This document shows, piece after piece, positions 34,662-44,757 of a stretch of 64,000 bases of DNA; position 1 is the first letter of the stretch; the number at the start of each line of letters is the position of its first letter. The notes under the pieces were generated by a model. That model saw nothing but the letters and a program-made list of their open reading frames with translations. It had not been told where the DNA came from and did no database searches. Position numbers and translations under genes: made by a program. The stretch comes from Azotimanducus sp963663145 (lineage in GTDB: Bacteria; Pseudomonadota; Gammaproteobacteria; Pseudomonadales; Azotimanducaceae), in contig OY760134.1 of assembly GCA_963663145.1 (NCBI GenBank), forward strand, positions 682,001 to 746,000, given 5' to 3'.

Positions 34662-37600
34662 CGAGTCTTAAGGACAGCCGGACGCCGTCCAACCCCCTCA
34701 AGGCCCCCGCGTACGCCGCTGGGAGCCCGGGTCTCCGCAGGGCACTCCACGCCGCCGCCTCGCTCGTGCTCCTGCTTTGCGCCCCCGCCGCCTTCGCGCA
34801 GAGCGTAACGCTGGCGGCGAGTTCCGTGGAGGACGACACTGCGACCTTGACGCTCAGCAACCACAGCGGCGACTGGTACTACAAGTACACGTCGCCTACC
34901 GGCGGGAGTTGCTCGACCGATGCCGTGTCCGGCGGCAGCACCAGCGTCACGGGCCTAGTCGGCAACACCAGCTACACCTACAAGGCCTACGCCGGCAGCG
35001 GCTGCACGTCGGAACTGGCGGAGGAAACCTTCCTGACCAAGCCGGCCAAACCCTCCAAGCCCACCGCCACGGCGGGCGCCGGCAGCGGCAAGATCACGCT
35101 GGGCTCGTCGATCACCGGCGGCAGCGGCGCGCTGACCCGGTGGGAGTACACCACCGACGACGGCGTCAACTGGAGCAACATCACCACCGAAACCGACAAC
35201 TCGCTGAGTTACGTCGTCTCCGGCCTCACCGACGGCACGGACTACACCTTCAAGGTGCGGGCGAGGAACGCCACCGGCGCCGGCCCCAAATCCGACGGCG
35301 CCGACGCGGTGGCGCCCTACAACCCCACGCCCCAGATGGGCACCCCCAGTTTGTTGGGCGGCGTGAAGCAAATCGCCGCGTCCTGGAACCAGCCGTCAAG
35401 CATCAGCGGCGGTATTGGAGCCTACCGACTGCAGTACCGGAAAAAAGGGAACACCGAATGGACCGCCGCCGACGCCTCCGCAGAAAACGGTAATCAAAAC
35501 TTCCGTGGAACCGTGAGCTTCGCGGAAATCCCCGCCTTTGAAGGCGGCGATTTGGACGACAGCACGACCTACGAGGTGCGAATGCGCGTCGGCAAATGGG
35601 ACGGAGGCTACAACGGTTGGGGCACATGGTCCGACATCGTCGAAGAGGACACCTTGGGCACGGTCACGCTGACCGCGGGCGAGGTGACGGAGACCTCGGC
35701 AAACCTGACCTTGTCCGGTGGGCCGAGCACCTGGTCCTACCAACAGTCCCACCCCTCCGTCGGAAGCTGTTCCACAGCGTCCTCCACGACAGCCGAGCTC
35801 TCGGATCTGACCGGCAACACGCAATACACCTACAAGGCGTTCACCGGCGCGAATTGCGATCTTGAGATCGCCTCCGAGACCTTCTCCACGGTGGGCCTGA
35901 CGGCGGGCTCGGTCACACAGACGACGGCATCGCTGATGATCGCCAACCACACCGCAGCCTGGTGGTACCAGGGAGATCAGTCCAGCGCCACCTGCACTTC
36001 GGTTCAGGCCAATACGGCCACCGTCAATCTGGTCAACCTGAACGACTCGACCGAATACACCTATACGGCTTACGACACCGCCAATTGCAACGCCGCCGAC
36101 AAGATTGCCGACGCAAGCTTCACCACCCCGGCGCCGATAACGTTCACGGCGGGATTGATCACCGAGAAGAGCGCGACACTGATGATCGCGAACCAATCCG
36201 GCTCGTGGCATTACAAGAGAACCGCGCCGACCGTCGGCAACTGCACCGCCGTCGCCAGCGGCCAGACCGTGAACCTGTCCAACCTGACCGCAGGCCAGTC
36301 CTACACCTACCAGGCCTTCAGCGACTCCACCTGCACTTCGGGGAACAAGATCGGCGAAGAGGCCTTCACGACCATCGATTTCGCTTTCGTCAGCAAGACC
36401 AACACCTCGGCGACCCTGCAATTGAACCACTATCCGTCGGGCCAGCAATGGTGGTACGACGAAACCTACCAAGGGACACAGTCCTGCACCGCGACCAACG
36501 ATGCGCAGATCACCGTCACCGGGCTCACGAAGAACACCAGCCATACTTTCTACGCGTATCGAGCCGAAGGCTGCGCAAGCGGCGACAAGATCGGCGTTGT
36601 GGACATGAAGACCACCCCGGCCTACGCGCTGTTCGCCGACGATGTCGGGCAGACCTCGGCGACCCTGAGGCTGACCAACGTCAACGTCGCCTGGCGTTAC
36701 CAAAGAACCAAGCCGGCCGACACGACTTGCCACAACGTCGCGCAGGGGACAAGCACGGTCGAGGTCTCCGGTCTGACAGCAAGCACGTCCTACACTTACT
36801 GGTCTTACCGGGCATCATGCGACGAGTCGCAAAAAATCGACCTCATCAGATTCGCCACCTTGCCCGCCGCGCCGCCGAGTAAGCCTACCGCCACGGTGGC
36901 CGGCGCAACTTCGGTCACCTTGTCTTGGGCCGCGGACAGTGGCGGCAGCGTGATCGACAAATGGCAATACATAAAGAAAGAGGGGGACGGCGCTTGGGAG
37001 ACGGTCTGGACCGACATGTCCGGTAGCGGCGCGAGCACGACCTCCTACACCGTGATCGGACTGAAGGCTGCGACCGCCTACCGGTTCAAGGTTCGAGCTA
37101 ACAATACCGCCAGCGACGGCGGCGGGGGAGCGGCTTCGCCCGAATCCGATTCGGTGACCACGAGTTCGCACTCCCTGACCGCGAGTGAAGTCAGTTCCAC
37201 CGGCGCCAAGCTGACGATCACGAACTGGTCGGGCGACTGGCATTACAAGTACACGTCGCCTACCGGCGGGAGTTGCTCGACCGATGCCGTGTCCGGCGGC
37301 AGCACCAGCGTCACGGGCCTAGTCGGCAACACCAGCTACACCTACAAGGCCTACGCCGACAGCGGCTGCACGTCGGAACTGGCGGAGGAAACCTTCCTGA
37401 CCAAGCCGGCCAAGCCCTCCAAGCCCACCGCCACCGCCGGCGCCGGCAGCGGCAAACTGACGCTGTCCGCGACGCTCACGGGCGGCAGCGGGGCGCTGGC
37501 CAAGTGGCAGTACACCGCGGACGGCGGCGCCAGCTGGAACGACATCACCACCGACACCGACAACTCGCTGAGCCACGTCGTCTCCGGCCTCACCGACGGC

Positions 37601-40600
37601 ACGGACTACACCTTCAAGGTGCGCGCCGAGAACGCCGCCGGAACCGGCCCGGCCTCCGAGGCCTCGGACTCGGCGGCGCCGGTGGACGTGACGCTCTCCG
37701 CCACCGGCATCGCCGCGACGACGGCGACGCTGACCATCGGCAACTGGTCGCCGGACTGGCACTACAAGGCCGACGCGGCGCCCTACGCGTCCTGCTCGAG
37801 CACCGCCGCCTCCGGCAACGGAGACGTCAGCCTCACGGGCCTGACGGCGAACGCCTCCTACACCTTCTCGGCGCACAGCGACAGCGGTTGTTCGACGGCG
37901 GCGCTGGCGAGCAAGCAGTTCACGACCCTGCCGCCGAAGGCGGCGACGCCCACGGTCTCGGTGGGCAACCTCGGCACCGGCAAGGTGAAGGTGTCCTCCT
38001 CGGTGACGGGCTCGGCGACCCTCGAAAAATGGGAGTACCAGAAGAGCGAGAATGGCGGCGCCTTCGGTTCCTGGACCGACCTCGCGGTCACCTCGACGAG
38101 CCTGGAACACACCTTCACCGGCCTCACCGACGGCACGGACTACACCTTCAAGGTGCGGGCGAAGAACTCGCAGGGCTATGGCGCGGCGTCCGACCAGTCC
38201 GCCGCGGCGGCGCCGCGGGCGATCTCGCTCGCCTCGAGCGAGGTCGGGTCGGGATCGGCCAAGCTGACGATCACGAACTGGTCGGGCGACTGGCATTACA
38301 AGTACACGTCGCCTACCGGCGGGAGTTGCTCGACCGATGCCGTGTCCGGCGGCAGCACCAGCGTCACGGGCCTAGTCGGCAACACCAGCTACACCTACAA
38401 GGCCTACGCCGACAGCGGCTGCACGTCGGAACTGGCGGAGGAAACCTTCCTGACCAAGCCGGCCAAGCCCTCCAAGCCCACCGCCACCGCCGGCGCCGGC
38501 AGCGGCAAACTGACGCTGTCCGCGACGCTCACGGGCGGCAGCGGGGCGCTGGCCAAGTGGCAGTACACCGCGGACGGCGGCGCCAGCTGGAACGACATCA
38601 CCACCGACACCGACAACTCGCTGAGCCACGTCGTCTCCGGCCTCACCGACGGCACGGACTACACCTTCAAGGTGCGCGCCGAGAACGCCGCCGGAACCGG
38701 CCCGGCCTCCGAGGCCTCGGACTCGGCGGCGCCGGTGGACGTGACGCTGACGGCCAGCAGCGTGGAGCATGCCTCCGCCAAGCTGACCATCGGCAACCAC
38801 AGCGGCGACTGGCATTACAAGTACACGTCGCCTACCGGCGGGAGTTGCTCGACCGATGCCGTGTCCGGCGGCAGCACCAGCGTCACGGGCCTAGTCGGCA
38901 ACACCAGCTACACCTACAAGGCCTACGCCGACAGCGGCTGCACGTCGGAACTGGCGGAGGAAACCTTCCTGACCAAGCCGGCCAAGCCCTCCAAGCCCAC
39001 CGCCACCGCCGGCGCCGGCAGCGGCAAACTGACGCTGTCCGCGACGCTCACGGGCGGCAGCGGGGCGCTGGCCAAGTGGCAGTACACCGCGGACGGCGGC
39101 GCCAGCTGGAACGACATCACCACCGACACCGACAACTCGCTGAGCCACGTCGTCTCCGGCCTCACCGACGGCACGGACTACACCTTCAAGGTGCGCGCCG
39201 AGAACGCCGCCGGAACCGGCCCGGCCTCCGAGGCCTCGGACTCGGCGGCGCCGGTGGACGTGACGCTCTCCGCCACCGGCATCGCCGCGACGACGGCGAC
39301 GCTGACCATCGGCAACTGGTCGCCGGACTGGCACTACAAGGCCGACGCGGCGCCCTACGCGTCCTGCTCGAGCACCGCCGCCTCCGGCAACGGAGACGTC
39401 AGCCTCACGGGCCTGACGGCGAACGCCTCCTACACCTTCTCGGCGCACAGCGACAGCGGTTGTTCGACGGCGGCGCTGGCGAGCAAGCAGTTCACGACCC
39501 TGCCGCCGAAGGCGGCGACGCCCACGGTCTCGGTGGGCAACCTCGGCACCGGCAAGGTGAAGGTGTCCTCCTCGGTGACGGGCTCGGCGACCCTCGAAAA
39601 ATGGGAGTACCAGAAGAGCGAGAATGGCGGCGCCTTCGGTTCCTGGACCGACCTCGCGGTCACCTCGACGAGCCTGGAACACACCTTCACCGGCCTCACC
39701 GACGGCACGGACTACACCTTCAAGGTGCGGGCGAAGAACTCGCAGGGCTATGGCGCGGCGTCCGACCAGTCCGCCGCGGCGGCGCCGCGGGCGATCTCGC
39801 TCGCCTCGAGCGAGGTCGGGTCGGGATCGGCCAAGCTGACGATCACGAACTGGTCGGGCGACTGGCATTACAAGTACACGTCGCCTACCGGCGGGAGTTG
39901 CTCGACCGATGCCGTGTCCGGCGGCAGCACCAGCGTCACGGGCCTAGTCGGCAACACCAGCTACACCTACAAGGCCTACGCCGACAGCGGCTGCACGTCG
40001 GAACTGGCGGAGGAAACCTTCCTGACCAAGCCGGCCAAGCCCTCCAAGCCCACCGCCACCGCCGGCGCCGGCAGCGGCAAACTGACGCTGTCCGCGACGC
40101 TCACGGGCGGCAGCGGGGCGCTGGCCAAGTGGCAGTACACCGCGGACGGCGGCGCCAGCTGGAACGACATCACCACCGACACCGACAACTCGCTGAGCCA
40201 CGTCGTCTCCGGCCTCACCGACGGCACGGACTACACCTTCAAGGTGCGCGCCGAGAACGCCGCCGGAACCGGCCCGGCCTCCGAGGCCTCGGACTCGGCG
40301 GCGCCGGTGGACGTGACGCTGACGGCCAGCAGCGTGGAGCATGCCTCCGCCAAGCTGACCATCGGCAACCACAGCGGCGACTGGCATTACAAGTACACGT
40401 CGCCTACCGGCGGGAGTTGCTCGACCGATGCCGTGTCCGGCGGCAGCACCAGCGTCACGGGCCTAGTCGGCAACACCAGCTACACCTACAAGGCCTACGC
40501 CGACAGCGGCTGCACGTCGGAACTGGCGGAGGAAACCTTCCTGACCAAGCCGGCCAAGCCCTCCAAGCCCACCGCCACCGCCGGCGCCGGCAGCGGCAAA

Positions 40601-43600
40601 CTGACGCTGTCCGCGACGCTCACGGGCGGCAGCGGGGCGCTGGCCAAGTGGCAGTACACCGCGGACGGCGGCGCCAGCTGGAACGACATCACCACCGACA
40701 CCGACAACTCGCTGAGCCACGTCGTCTCCGGCCTCACCGACGGCACGGACTACACCTTCAAGGTGCGCGCCGAGAACGCCGCCGGAACCGGCCCGGCCTC
40801 CGAGGCCTCGGACTCGGCGGCGCCGGTGGACGTGACGCTCTCCGCCACCGGCATCGCCGCGACGACGGCGACGCTGACCATCGGCAACTGGTCGCCGGAC
40901 TGGCACTACAAGGCCGACGCGGCGCCCTACGCGTCCTGCTCGAGCACCGCCGCCTCCGGCAACGGAGACGTCAGCCTCACGGGCCTGACGGCGAACGCCT
41001 CCTACACCTTCTCGGCGCACAGCGACAGCGGTTGTTCGACGGCGGCGCTGGCGAGCAAGCAGTTCACGACCCTGCCGCCGAAGGCGGCGACGCCCACGGT
41101 CTCGGTGGGCAACCTCGGCACCGGCAAGGTGAAGGTGTCCTCCTCGGTGACGGGCTCGGCGACCCTCGAAAAATGGGAGTACCAGAAGAGCGAGAATGGC
41201 GGCGCCTTCGGTTCCTGGACCGACCTCGCGGTCACCTCGACGAGCCTGGAACACACCTTCACCGGCCTCACCGACGGCACGGACTACACCTTCAAGGTGC
41301 GGGCGAAGAACTCGCAGGGCTATGGCGCGGCGTCCGACCAGTCCGCCGCGGCGGCGCCGCGGGCGATCTCGCTCGCCTCGAGCGAGGTCGGGTCGGGATC
41401 GGCCAAGCTGACGATCACGAACTGGTCGGGCGACTGGCATTACAAGTACACGTCGCCTACCGGCGGGAGTTGCTCGACCGATGCCGTGTCCGGCGGCAGC
41501 ACCAGCGTCACGGGCCTAGTCGGCAACACCAGCTACACCTACAAGGCCTACGCCGACAGCGGCTGCACGTCGGAACTGGCGGAGGAAACCTTCCTGACCA
41601 AGCCGGCCAAGCCCTCCAAGCCCACCGCCACCGCCGGCGCCGGCAGCGGCAAACTGACGCTGTCCGCGACGCTCACGGGCGGCAGCGGGGCGCTGGCCAA
41701 GTGGCAGTACACCGCGGACGGCGGCGCCAGCTGGAACGACATCACCACCGACACCGACAACTCGCTGAGCCACGTCGTCTCCGGCCTCACCGACGGCACG
41801 GACTACACCTTCAAGGTGCGCGCCGAGAACGCCGCCGGAACCGGCCCCGCCTCCGAGGCCTCGGACTCGGCGGCGCCGGTGGATGCTGGCGGTAGCGGTA
41901 GCGTTGATACCGTGCCGAAAGCGCCGTCACGCCCGACGGCGAACGCGGACGACGCACAGGTCGCGCTGAGCTGGATTTCAGGCGGCGACGGCGGCTCGAG
42001 GCTCACCGCTTGGCAGTACCGGCAGCGGGTGGGAGAAGGCGACTGGGGCGAATGGACGGACATCTGCCGGACGGAGGGCGACAGCGCCTGCCCCGGTCGA
42101 ACCGGCCACAGCATCACCGGCCTCGTTAACGGCGCGAGCTATCGCTTCCAAGTACGTGCGGTCAATGCGCTGGGGAACGGTGCCGAGTCTCCCGAGTCGG
42201 CGGCGGCGGTGCCAACGGCAGGGACCGATCTCACGCCGACCTTCGGCACAAGGACTGTCGCCGACCTGATGCTCATCGTCAACCAGGCCATGCAGCCTTT
42301 GGTGCTGCCGAAAGCGACGGGTGGCGATGGCGACCTCGGCTGCGCGCTGAGCCCGGAGCTTCCCACCGGACTGAGCTTCGATGCGCCGACACGCACCCTG
42401 AGCGGCACGCCGACGGCGGTGTCGGAGGCTTCGACCTATAGCTTCTCGGCGACCGATGCCGACGGGGATAGTGTCAGCCTCGCGTTCAAGATCAGCGTGC
42501 AGGCGGACTTGATGCCGAGCTTTGGCGATGCGTTGGTCGCGTACCAGAACTACCAGCAGACCATACCGATCGAGGCGCTGACCTTGCCGGCGGCTTCGGG
42601 CGGCGACGGTGACCTGACCTACAGCCTGAGTCCAGCCCCGCCGCAGGGGCTGAGCTTCGACCCCACGACGCGCGTGCTGCGCGGTACGCCGACCTCGGCC
42701 GCGCCCGCGACGGTCTACAGTTATAGGGTGATCGATTCGGACGAGACCGACCCCGACAGCGCGGTGCTGACTTTCGTGATCGCGGTGGCGGCGGACGAGG
42801 TGCCCGGGTTCGTGGCGGCTGGGATTCCCGACCTGTACCTGTTGCGCGGGCAAGCCATGGAGCCGCTTGTGCTGCCGAGGGCGGCGGGCGGCAACGGGGA
42901 CATCTTCTACATGCTCGGGCCGGAACTGCCCGAGGGGTTGACTTTCGATATCGGCAGCCGCGTGCTGAGCGGCGTGCCGAGTCGGGTGTTGGGGCCGGTG
43001 GAGATGGAGTACAGGGCGACCGATTCGGATCCCTTGGAGCCGGACGAGGCGATGTTGAGCTTTAGTATCCAGGTCGTGGCATCGGAAGAGGATCGGGTGG
43101 TGCTGAATGATGCGCTGGCGGCGCAGGGCAGGGCGCTGCTGTCGAGCGCCACGGGCGTGATCGGAGAACGATTCCGCGCGCCTGCGGCGCTGTCGACGGG
43201 AGAAGACATGGAGGCGGCGGCGTTGAGTGCTATCGCCGGCATGCTGGCGGGGCTTGGCGGCGGTGTGCCGGTCATGTCCGGGATGACTGGGATGTCTGAA
43301 ATCTCCGGCATGGGCGATATGTCCGGCATGTCCGCCATGTCCGACCCCTTCGGGATATCCAGAGTCCCGATCGGCGGGGGCGAGGAAAACTTCGCGGGAG
43401 CGGGGGACGGACGCTCCGCGAACGGGGTCGGGGTCGGGCGGGAGCCCACGCGGGGTGCCGGACGGCCCGACGCGCCGCGCGCACCGGGTGAAAGCGGCCG
43501 ACGCGACTTTGATCTGTTCGAGATGCTGGGAGGGCGCTTCTTCGCCGTGTCGCTGGGCGCACTCAGCGGCAAAGACGACGAAGCCTTCCCGCGCTGGACG

Positions 43601-44698
43601 GTCTGGGGCGCGGCCGACGCGCAGCGGCTCGATGGCGGCGGGCACGACAGCGGAATGATGTCGCTCTACATAGGTGCCGACGCGCGCTTCGCGGACGGCT
43701 GGCTGGCTGGCGCGGCATTGTCGCGCAGCACCGGCGAGTCGGACTACTCGGTCGGCGGCTTTTCCGGCACGCTGGAAACGGAATTGACCAGCCTCATGCC
43801 TTATATTCGTGGGCAAACCCGGTCCGGTCTCGAGGTCTGGGCCATGGGCGGGTTCGGTACGGGCGAGGCGGAGGACCGGACGGACGATGTCGGTGCGCCT
43901 TCGGAGGCCTCGGACCTTGAAATGACGATGTTCGCCGCGGGATTGCGGCACGAACTGGCAAAGCGCGGCTCTTGGCAGTTCTCGCTGGTCGGCGGAGGCG
44001 GGTACCTTTCGCTCGAGACCGAGGGTGGTTGGCGCGCCGTGGATGGCCTGCGGGCGGGCGTTTCGCAGGCGCGGCTGGGGCTGGAGGTATCGCACCTGTC
44101 GGCATCCTTGTCACCCTACTTGTGGCTAGGCGCGCGCGGCGACGGCGGTGATGGCGATTCCGGGGCGGGCTTGGAGGTGCTTGCCGGAGTGCGGCATGCG
44201 GGCGAACACCTTGACTTCGAGGCGCAAGCGCGTTGGCTGGCGATGCATTCGGAAGAGAATTACGAGGAATTCGGCGGCATGGCGCGGCTGGAGTTGAGGT
44301 CGCGCCCGGACGGATCCGGGCTGCGGCTGAGCCTCGCGCCAGGATGGGGCGAGACCGGCACCGGCATGCTCTTGGGCGAGGGCCAGTCGCCGCTCGGCGG
44401 CATGGACTCCGACCGGCTGCTGCGCGCGCACGCCATGGCGGCCGGCCGCCCGTCCTCCATGTCGATGGACGGCAAGCTCGGCTACGGCTTCGCACTCGAC
44501 CGCGGCCTGCTATCGCTCGATGCTGACCACAGCAGCGACCACTGGACCGTCCGCCAAAGCGTCGGCGCCAGCTGGGAGTCGCTCAGATCCGAATCCGAAG
44601 CCGGAAACGGCCTCAGATTCCGACTCGGCTACGAAATCCCCAACCTCTGGACCGAAGGCGGCCCCCAATTCGAACTAAACTTCTCCCGCAAATTCTAA
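34658..44698 (+). CDS. Giant repeat autotransporter with FN3, two-Cys and Ig-like modules
   Basis: A 3346-residue predicted surface protein. Residues 1-47 form a long signal peptide (APAAFA, then Q48). About 49-2415 alternate fibronectin-III modules (motif GLTDGTDYTFKVRA) and an ~85-residue module with a W-x-Y strand and two cysteines (SCST ... SGCT). Residues 333-738 hold five divergent two-Cys modules in a row; 850-2409 hold the near-identical repeats. A further FN3 (~2418-2524), three He_PIG-type Ig domains (~2525-2808; LPTGLSFDAPTRTLSGTP), a Gly/Met-rich linker, and a type V autotransporter barrel (~2978-3346) ending in FSRKF follow. It probably displays an adhesin fibre. The start overlaps the leader ORF stop; no good ribosome site is seen. 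Confidence 0.88.
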   Translation: MTSLKDSRTPSNPLKAPAYAAGSPGLRRALHAAASLVLLLCAPAAFAQSVTLAASSVEDDTATLTLSNHSGDWYYKYTSPTGGSCSTDAVSGGSTSVTGLVGNTSYTYKAYAGSGCTSELAEETFLTKPAKPSKPTATAGAGSGKITLGSSITGGSGALTRWEYTTDDGVNWSNITTETDNSLSYVVSGLTDGTDYTFKVRARNATGAGPKSDGADAVAPYNPTPQMGTPSLLGGVKQIAASWNQPSSISGGIGAYRLQYRKKGNTEWTAADASAENGNQNFRGTVSFAEIPAFEGGDLDDSTTYEVRMRVGKWDGGYNGWGTWSDIVEEDTLGTVTLTAGEVTETSANLTLSGGPSTWSYQQSHPSVGSCSTASSTTAELSDLTGNTQYTYKAFTGANCDLEIASETFSTVGLTAGSVTQTTASLMIANHTAAWWYQGDQSSATCTSVQANTATVNLVNLNDSTEYTYTAYDTANCNAADKIADASFTTPAPITFTAGLITEKSATLMIANQSGSWHYKRTAPTVGNCTAVASGQTVNLSNLTAGQSYTYQAFSDSTCTSGNKIGEEAFTTIDFAFVSKTNTSATLQLNHYPSGQQWWYDETYQGTQSCTATNDAQITVTGLTKNTSHTFYAYRAEGCASGDKIGVVDMKTTPAYALFADDVGQTSATLRLTNVNVAWRYQRTKPADTTCHNVAQGTSTVEVSGLTASTSYTYWSYRASCDESQKIDLIRFATLPAAPPSKPTATVAGATSVTLSWAADSGGSVIDKWQYIKKEGDGAWETVWTDMSGSGASTTSYTVIGLKAATAYRFKVRANNTASDGGGGAASPESDSVTTSSHSLTASEVSSTGAKLTITNWSGDWHYKYTSPTGGSCSTDAVSGGSTSVTGLVGNTSYTYKAYADSGCTSELAEETFLTKPAKPSKPTATAGAGSGKLTLSATLTGGSGALAKWQYTADGGASWNDITTDTDNSLSHVVSGLTDGTDYTFKVRAENAAGTGPASEASDSAAPVDVTLSATGIAATTATLTIGNWSPDWHYKADAAPYASCSSTAASGNGDVSLTGLTANASYTFSAHSDSGCSTAALASKQFTTLPPKAATPTVSVGNLGTGKVKVSSSVTGSATLEKWEYQKSENGGAFGSWTDLAVTSTSLEHTFTGLTDGTDYTFKVRAKNSQGYGAASDQSAAAAPRAISLASSEVGSGSAKLTITNWSGDWHYKYTSPTGGSCSTDAVSGGSTSVTGLVGNTSYTYKAYADSGCTSELAEETFLTKPAKPSKPTATAGAGSGKLTLSATLTGGSGALAKWQYTADGGASWNDITTDTDNSLSHVVSGLTDGTDYTFKVRAENAAGTGPASEASDSAAPVDVTLTASSVEHASAKLTIGNHSGDWHYKYTSPTGGSCSTDAVSGGSTSVTGLVGNTSYTYKAYADSGCTSELAEETFLTKPAKPSKPTATAGAGSGKLTLSATLTGGSGALAKWQYTADGGASWNDITTDTDNSLSHVVSGLTDGTDYTFKVRAENAAGTGPASEASDSAAPVDVTLSATGIAATTATLTIGNWSPDWHYKADAAPYASCSSTAASGNGDVSLTGLTANASYTFSAHSDSGCSTAALASKQFTTLPPKAATPTVSVGNLGTGKVKVSSSVTGSATLEKWEYQKSENGGAFGSWTDLAVTSTSLEHTFTGLTDGTDYTFKVRAKNSQGYGAASDQSAAAAPRAISLASSEVGSGSAKLTITNWSGDWHYKYTSPTGGSCSTDAVSGGSTSVTGLVGNTSYTYKAYADSGCTSELAEETFLTKPAKPSKPTATAGAGSGKLTLSATLTGGSGALAKWQYTADGGASWNDITTDTDNSLSHVVSGLTDGTDYTFKVRAENAAGTGPASEASDSAAPVDVTLTASSVEHASAKLTIGNHSGDWHYKYTSPTGGSCSTDAVSGGSTSVTGLVGNTSYTYKAYADSGCTSELAEETFLTKPAKPSKPTATAGAGSGKLTLSATLTGGSGALAKWQYTADGGASWNDITTDTDNSLSHVVSGLTDGTDYTFKVRAENAAGTGPASEASDSAAPVDVTLSATGIAATTATLTIGNWSPDWHYKADAAPYASCSSTAASGNGDVSLTGLTANASYTFSAHSDSGCSTAALASKQFTTLPPKAATPTVSVGNLGTGKVKVSSSVTGSATLEKWEYQKSENGGAFGSWTDLAVTSTSLEHTFTGLTDGTDYTFKVRAKNSQGYGAASDQSAAAAPRAISLASSEVGSGSAKLTITNWSGDWHYKYTSPTGGSCSTDAVSGGSTSVTGLVGNTSYTYKAYADSGCTSELAEETFLTKPAKPSKPTATAGAGSGKLTLSATLTGGSGALAKWQYTADGGASWNDITTDTDNSLSHVVSGLTDGTDYTFKVRAENAAGTGPASEASDSAAPVDAGGSGSVDTVPKAPSRPTANADDAQVALSWISGGDGGSRLTAWQYRQRVGEGDWGEWTDICRTEGDSACPGRTGHSITGLVNGASYRFQVRAVNALGNGAESPESAAAVPTAGTDLTPTFGTRTVADLMLIVNQAMQPLVLPKATGGDGDLGCALSPELPTGLSFDAPTRTLSGTPTAVSEASTYSFSATDADGDSVSLAFKISVQADLMPSFGDALVAYQNYQQTIPIEALTLPAASGGDGDLTYSLSPAPPQGLSFDPTTRVLRGTPTSAAPATVYSYRVIDSDETDPDSAVLTFVIAVAADEVPGFVAAGIPDLYLLRGQAMEPLVLPRAAGGNGDIFYMLGPELPEGLTFDIGSRVLSGVPSRVLGPVEMEYRATDSDPLEPDEAMLSFSIQVVASEEDRVVLNDALAAQGRALLSSATGVIGERFRAPAALSTGEDMEAAALSAIAGMLAGLGGGVPVMSGMTGMSEISGMGDMSGMSAMSDPFGISRVPIGGGEENFAGAGDGRSANGVGVGREPTRGAGRPDAPRAPGESGRRDFDLFEMLGGRFFAVSLGALSGKDDEAFPRWTVWGAADAQRLDGGGHDSGMMSLYIGADARFADGWLAGAALSRSTGESDYSVGGFSGTLETELTSLMPYIRGQTRSGLEVWAMGGFGTGEAEDRTDDVGAPSEASDLEMTMFAAGLRHELAKRGSWQFSLVGGGGYLSLETEGGWRAVDGLRAGVSQARLGLEVSHLSASLSPYLWLGARGDGGDGDSGAGLEVLAGVRHAGEHLDFEAQARWLAMHSEENYEEFGGMARLELRSRPDGSGLRLSLAPGWGETGTGMLLGEGQSPLGGMDSDRLLRAHAMAAGRPSSMSMDGKLGYGFALDRGLLSLDADHSSDHWTVRQSVGASWESLRSESEAGNGLRFRLGYEIPNLWTEGGPQFELNFSRKF
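37205..41883 (+). repeat. Near-identical 1572-bp tandem repeat inside the autotransporter gene
   Basis: The same core recurs with starts at 37241, 38294, 38813, 39866, 40385 and 41438, alternating 1053 and 519 bases, so the period is 1572 bp (524 codons). Each period is two-Cys+FN3 type 1, two-Cys+FN3 type 2, then type 1 again. There are two full periods and a third lacking only its last part. Copies are almost identical; the last type-1 copy differs at a C/G near 41847. A seventh, diverged type-1 copy lies near 34820-35340. All lengths are multiples of three, so gain or loss of copies keeps the frame. Confidence 0.95.
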
Positions 44699-44757
44699 CC
44701 AAACAAGGGGGAGTGTTTTGCTTCTTTGTCTGCTTTGTTGTTCTTGAGGTGTGGGCT

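Noticed and set aside
37319..41773. Repeated minus-strand frames of 83 to 325 codons
   Set aside because: They are antisense copies of the same GC-rich repeats, with Gly/Arg/Val-biased composition.
37205..41883. CRISPR-like periodicity
   Set aside because: Units are 519 and 1053 bp, in frame and protein-coding; no short repeats with unique spacers.
37273..41895. A 1540-codon open frame on the plus strand, one base off the autotransporter frame
   Set aside because: It is arginine- and histidine-rich, repeats with the DNA repeat, and lacks a signal or recognisable domain. Lack of stops follows from GC-rich repeated sequence.
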